This document shows positions 62,794-64,000 of a stretch of 64,000 nt of DNA, in pieces. The stretch's first letter is position 1, and each line of letters begins with the position of its first letter. The stretch spans positions 57,589-121,588 of the forward strand of contig JAMLHI010000008.1 of NCBI GenBank assembly GCA_023957235.1. The letters are read 5' to 3'. The position numbers were made by a program, and so were the translations under genes. A model generated the notes under the pieces. It had not been told where the DNA came from. It saw only the letters and a list, made by a program, of their open reading frames with translations, and made no database searches. The DNA is from Chitinophagales bacterium (GTDB lineage: Bacteria; Bacteroidota; Bacteroidia; Chitinophagales; JADIYW01).

Positions 62794-62827
62794 AAAGGAG
62801 CGAGCAGAAATGTTCGCTCCTTTTTAT
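62794..62827 (+). terminator. Terminator after the TonB receptor gene
   Basis: A 13-bp stem (62794-62806 with 62811-62823; GGAGCGA pairs with TCGCTCC, one G-T wobble) closed by a GAAA tetraloop, followed by a T-rich tail. 29 bp past the stop codon. Confidence 0.93.
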
Positions 62828-63062
62828 TTGATAAAGACCGTATTTGCCTTTGATTTACTGGAAATCACTTTATACTTTGTGATAATTGTCACCAAAAAGC
62901 AATAATGAGGAGCAGTTATTCTATCAAAAACAGACCTTTTTTAATTAAAAAAATATTAAATGCTAAAAAAATAATATGTAAGATATTGATTGTCAGAATA
63001 ACCATATCATTTAGAATTGTTCTAAATTAGGATTATTTTGCAAATTCTATGATAATTCAAAA

Positions 63063-64000
63063 ATGAGAATGTATTTTTGGGCGATAAAAGTTTTTAAAAT
63101 GTTCAACAGAGGGAATAAAATAAAATTATTTGCATTTCTTGTTTGCCTTTCGTTTATGATTCCAATCCATGTCTTCGCTTATACACCGGCAGAGATTGAT
63201 ATTAACAATCCTGAACACCAAGCAAGAATAGAAGAAGGTCAGAAATTATTTAAAGCGAATTGTGCTGCATGCCACAAGGTAGATCAGAAGCTAACCGGTC
63301 CTGCTTTGGCAGGTGTATGGTCAAATTGGGATTCGCAAGAGGATTTAGTACACTGGGTGCATAATTCGCAAGAAGTGATTGCTTCTGGAAATGCACATGC
63401 AAATAAAATATATAATGAGTTCAATAAAATGATGATGCCACCATTCGGTCAATTGAGTGCTGAACAAGTGGTGTCAATCATGGAGTTCTATGTTCAATCT
63501 GAAGAATTGGGACTTAAACCGGGTGGTGGCGCTGCTGCGGCTACACCCAATGCTACTGTAAGTGCAGATAATGGAAGTTCTTCTAATTCCGGCTCTAATA
63601 AATGGATTTTAATTGCCGCTATTGGTGCTTTGGCTTTGATGGCTTTTGCATTGATAAGTATTACTTCTAAATTGGAAAAAATTGTAGATGTAAAAATTGA
63701 AGAAAGAGAAGCCGCTGAAAAAGAAGCGAAGAAAAAAGGAACGGGTAAAAAAATAGTGAGCATCTTGATAATTTTTGGATTGGTCACTCTTGGTTACACG
63801 GTAGTGAAAGGCGCCATAGATTTGGGACACAGCCAAGGCTATGAGCCTGAGCAACCTATTAAATTTTCACATGCACTCCATGCCGGTCAAAATAAAATTG
63901 ATTGCCAATATTGTCACAGCGGTGCCGAAAAAAGCCGTCATGCTGTGATTCCTTCAGTTGCAGTCTGTATGAATTGTCATAAATACGTGCAACAAGGTCC
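63063..64000 (+). CDS. actA: Alternative complex III subunit ActA, cytochrome c fusion, 3' cut
   Basis: 312 codons before the window ends; open at the right edge. ATG at 63063 (M13 at 63099 also gives a good signal peptide). A mono-heme cytochrome c domain (C67-A-A-C-H71, Met ligand probably in NKMMMPPFG) is joined by a Gly/Ser/Asn linker to a membrane helix (181-200), a charged coiled coil, a second helix (231-250), and the start of the multiheme ActA region: IKFSHALHAGQNKIDCQYCH (heme 281-285) and CMNCH (302-306). ActA is the periplasmic multiheme subunit of the quinol:cytochrome c oxidoreductase ACIII. actB and the rest should lie just beyond the window. Confidence 0.93.
   Translation, partial: MRMYFWAIKVFKMFNRGNKIKLFAFLVCLSFMIPIHVFAYTPAEIDINNPEHQARIEEGQKLFKANCAACHKVDQKLTGPALAGVWSNWDSQEDLVHWVHNSQEVIASGNAHANKIYNEFNKMMMPPFGQLSAEQVVSIMEFYVQSEELGLKPGGGAAAATPNATVSADNGSSSNSGSNKWILIAAIGALALMAFALISITSKLEKIVDVKIEEREAAEKEAKKKGTGKKIVSILIIFGLVTLGYTVVKGAIDLGHSQGYEPEQPIKFSHALHAGQNKIDCQYCHSGAEKSRHAVIPSVAVCMNCHKYVQQG

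Noticed and set aside
1..64000. tRNA, rRNA, integrase or transposase genes
   Set aside because: All gaps were read; none contains a recognisable tRNA cloverleaf, rRNA segment or mobile-element gene.

Overview
The window comes from a low-GC member of the Bacteroidota. The evidence is: proteins with type IX secretion (T9SS) C-terminal sorting domains and a PorT homologue next to ubiE; a CcoNO fusion cbb3 oxidase; a TonB-dependent receptor with a carboxypeptidase-like N-terminal domain; the start of an alternative complex III operon (actA); promoter boxes of the form TAnnTTTG; and almost no Shine-Dalgarno sequences. Gene content suggests a respiratory heterotroph able to live at low oxygen, probably with part of the denitrification pathway.

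Layout. 1-2638: a SCO copper chaperone (cut by the window edge) overlapping a cytochrome b / 2x[4Fe-4S] / MvhD-like fusion. 2738-3634 (minus): hotdog thioesterase and 2Fe-2S ferredoxin. 3842-10660: palindromic operator, TetR regulator, RND efflux adaptor and pump, then an ABC exporter. 10743-13967: small unknown protein, mnmA, polyprenyl-phosphate sugar transferase. 14118-16965: palindrome, CuA subunit, heme-copper subunit I lacking the active-site Tyr (candidate NO reductase) and a second SCO. 17064-22990: mtgA, coiled-coil protein, ung, DUF423, M32 carboxypeptidase, Nramp-UspA fusion. 22991-24302: gene-free repeat region with 85-bp tandem units. 24303-30334 (minus): large T9SS protein, panB, rhodanese, nitrilase-family hydrolase, DUF4105. 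30360-33318: msrB, RDD protein, serine hydrolase, secreted protein. 33453-36140: cyclophilin, unknown, omega-amidase-like hydrolase, transglutaminase. 36160-45529 (minus): TRIC-like protein, then the cbb3 block safE-like/ccoH/ccoG/ccoP/ccoQ/ccoNO/ccoS/ccoI. 45530-46010: regulatory region with two CRP/FNR-type boxes. 46011-52354: 5'-nucleotidase, MCE lipoprotein, holA, porT, ubiE, engB, SIMPL protein. 52601-62765: polysaccharide-degradation pair (lyase-like T9SS protein plus GH88/105), PH / GDYXXLXY / DUF2157 membrane proteins, GH5 lipoprotein, TonB receptor. 63063-64000: 5' part of actA.

How it fits together. Electrons from quinol can reach cbb3 through alternative complex III. The cbb3 block includes its copper ATPase and assembly factors, and its promoter carries a CRP/FNR-type box about 42 bp upstream of the predicted start, as expected for an oxygen-responsive activator. 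The CuA/subunit I/SCO operon looks like a NO-reducing relative of B-family oxidases. The SCO plus cytochrome b-ferredoxin fusion at the left edge could belong to a nitrous oxide reductase locus just outside the window; that last link is inference.

Two small genes, ccoQ (54 aa) and ccoS (55 aa), were found by translating gaps in the cbb3 block. No tRNA, rRNA, CRISPR array, transposase or phage gene was recognised.
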